Assembly (NCBI GenBank): GCA_013812695.1
Contig: JACCSZ010000018.1
Coordinates: 1 to 6,030, forward strand
DNA from: Gemmatimonadales bacterium
GTDB taxonomy: Bacteria > Gemmatimonadota > Gemmatimonadetes > Gemmatimonadales > GWC2-71-9
Length of the DNA: 6,030 bases
Reading direction: 5' to 3'
The position numbers were made by a program, and so were the translations under genes. Shown one piece after another: positions 5,574 to 6,030 of the stretch (positions are counted from its first letter, which is position 1; every line of letters starts with the position of its first letter). The notes under the pieces were generated by a model. The model saw nothing but the letters and a program-made list of their open reading frames with translations. It had not been told where the DNA came from and ran no database searches.

Positions 5574-6030
5574 ATGCCGCGCCGTGTCGCCGTCGTCCCG
5601 ATCGCTTCGCTGCTGCTCGTGGGCGCGCTCGCCCTGCTCCCCAGCGCCTGCGCCCGCAACCCCGTCACCGGCAAGAACGAGCTCGCCCTGGTCTCGGAAG
5701 CCCAGGAAATCGAGCTGGGCCGGCAGTCGGCGCAGCAGGTCCAGCAGTCGATCGGCTTCTACGAGGACCCGCAGGTCCAGTCGTACGTGTCCAACCTCGG
5801 ACTCAAGATGGCCAAGGCCTCGGAGCGGCCGGCACTCCCCTGGGAGTTCCACGTCGTCAACGACGCGGCGGTCAACGCGTTCGCGCTCCCCGGCGGCTTC
5901 ATTTACGTCACCCGCGGACTGATGGCCTCGATCAACAACGAGGCCGAGCTGGTGACGGTGCTGGGCCACGAGATCGGGCACGTCACCAATCGCCACTCGG
6001 TGCAGCAGATCAGCAAGTCGCAGGTGGCCA
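5574..6030 (+). CDS. M48 family zinc metalloprotease, probable lipoprotein (5' part only)
   Basis: A secreted zinc-dependent peptidase of the M48 (Ste24/HtpX/BepA-like) family, probably anchored in the periplasm and involved in envelope protein quality control. The first 152 residues are present before the window ends. Residues 1-25 are a signal peptide (MPRRVAVVPIASLLLVGALA and on), ending in LPSA-C26. S-A-C fits a lipobox, though Pro at -3 is unusual, so lipidation is likely but not certain. NPVTGKNELALVSEAQEIELG follows; NPVTG.neL.lvS...E..lG is the typical N-terminal block of these lipoproteins. The catalytic motif is HEIGH at 132-136, continuing VTNRHSVQQ, preceded by NAFALPGGFIYVTRGLM, the conserved M48 strand. 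The third zinc ligand lies beyond the edge. The gene has its own Shine-Dalgarno and a 166-base leader, so it is probably a unit separate from the pilus genes. A C-terminal TPR region, as in BepA, cannot be checked here. Confidence 0.92.
   Translation, partial: MPRRVAVVPIASLLLVGALALLPSACARNPVTGKNELALVSEAQEIELGRQSAQQVQQSIGFYEDPQVQSYVSNLGLKMAKASERPALPWEFHVVNDAAVNAFALPGGFIYVTRGLMASINNEAELVTVLGHEIGHVTNRHSVQQISKSQVA

Noticed and set aside
1..6030. CRISPR arrays, tRNA or rRNA genes, insertion sequences, phage or defence genes
   Set aside because: I found no direct repeat-spacer pattern, cloverleaf, rRNA-like stretch, transposase motif or terminal inverted repeat; the window is almost fully occupied by the genes listed.

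Overview
The window is GC-rich coding DNA, read entirely on the + strand, from a bacterium of unproven identity. High GC, GTG starts and ATGA/GTGA gene overlaps fit several phyla. A Tad pilus block next to a 23-residue-repeat membrane protein and an M48 lipoprotein makes me think of Gemmatimonadota or a similar environmental lineage, but this is a guess from gene content, not from a marker gene.

Bases 1-5407 look like the distal part of one transcription unit. In order it holds: the 3' end of a tadB-type inner-membrane platform gene (1-515); a complete tadC-type gene (522-1457); a small DUF192 protein (1454-1819); a 452-residue protein joining a winged-helix-like N-terminus to an AAA+ ATPase module (1816-3174); a 225-residue single-pass membrane protein whose C-terminal part is built from an exact 23-residue repeat (3171-3848); and a polytopic GT-C-like glycosyltransferase (3857-5407). 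The gaps run from a 4-base overlap to 8 bases, so the genes are probably translated as a coupled series.

A 166-base spacer (5408-5573) then separates this unit from an M48 metalloprotease lipoprotein gene (5574 to the window end). That gene has its own Shine-Dalgarno sequence and is cut off shortly after its HEIGH zinc-binding motif.

How the parts may work together: TadB and TadC are the membrane platform of the Tad/Flp pilus (a type IVc pilus / type II secretion relative). The AAA+ protein is not the secretion motor itself: it lacks the TadA/CpaF layout and resembles the chaperone-like AAA ATPases sometimes found beside Flp pilus genes. The DUF192, repeat and glycosyltransferase proteins could be accessory factors for assembly, anchoring or glycosylation of the pilus or another surface structure. 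That role is inferred only from operon context. The most interesting part is the coupled block DUF192 - wHTH/AAA+ ATPase - 23-residue-repeat membrane protein - GT-C (1454-5407).
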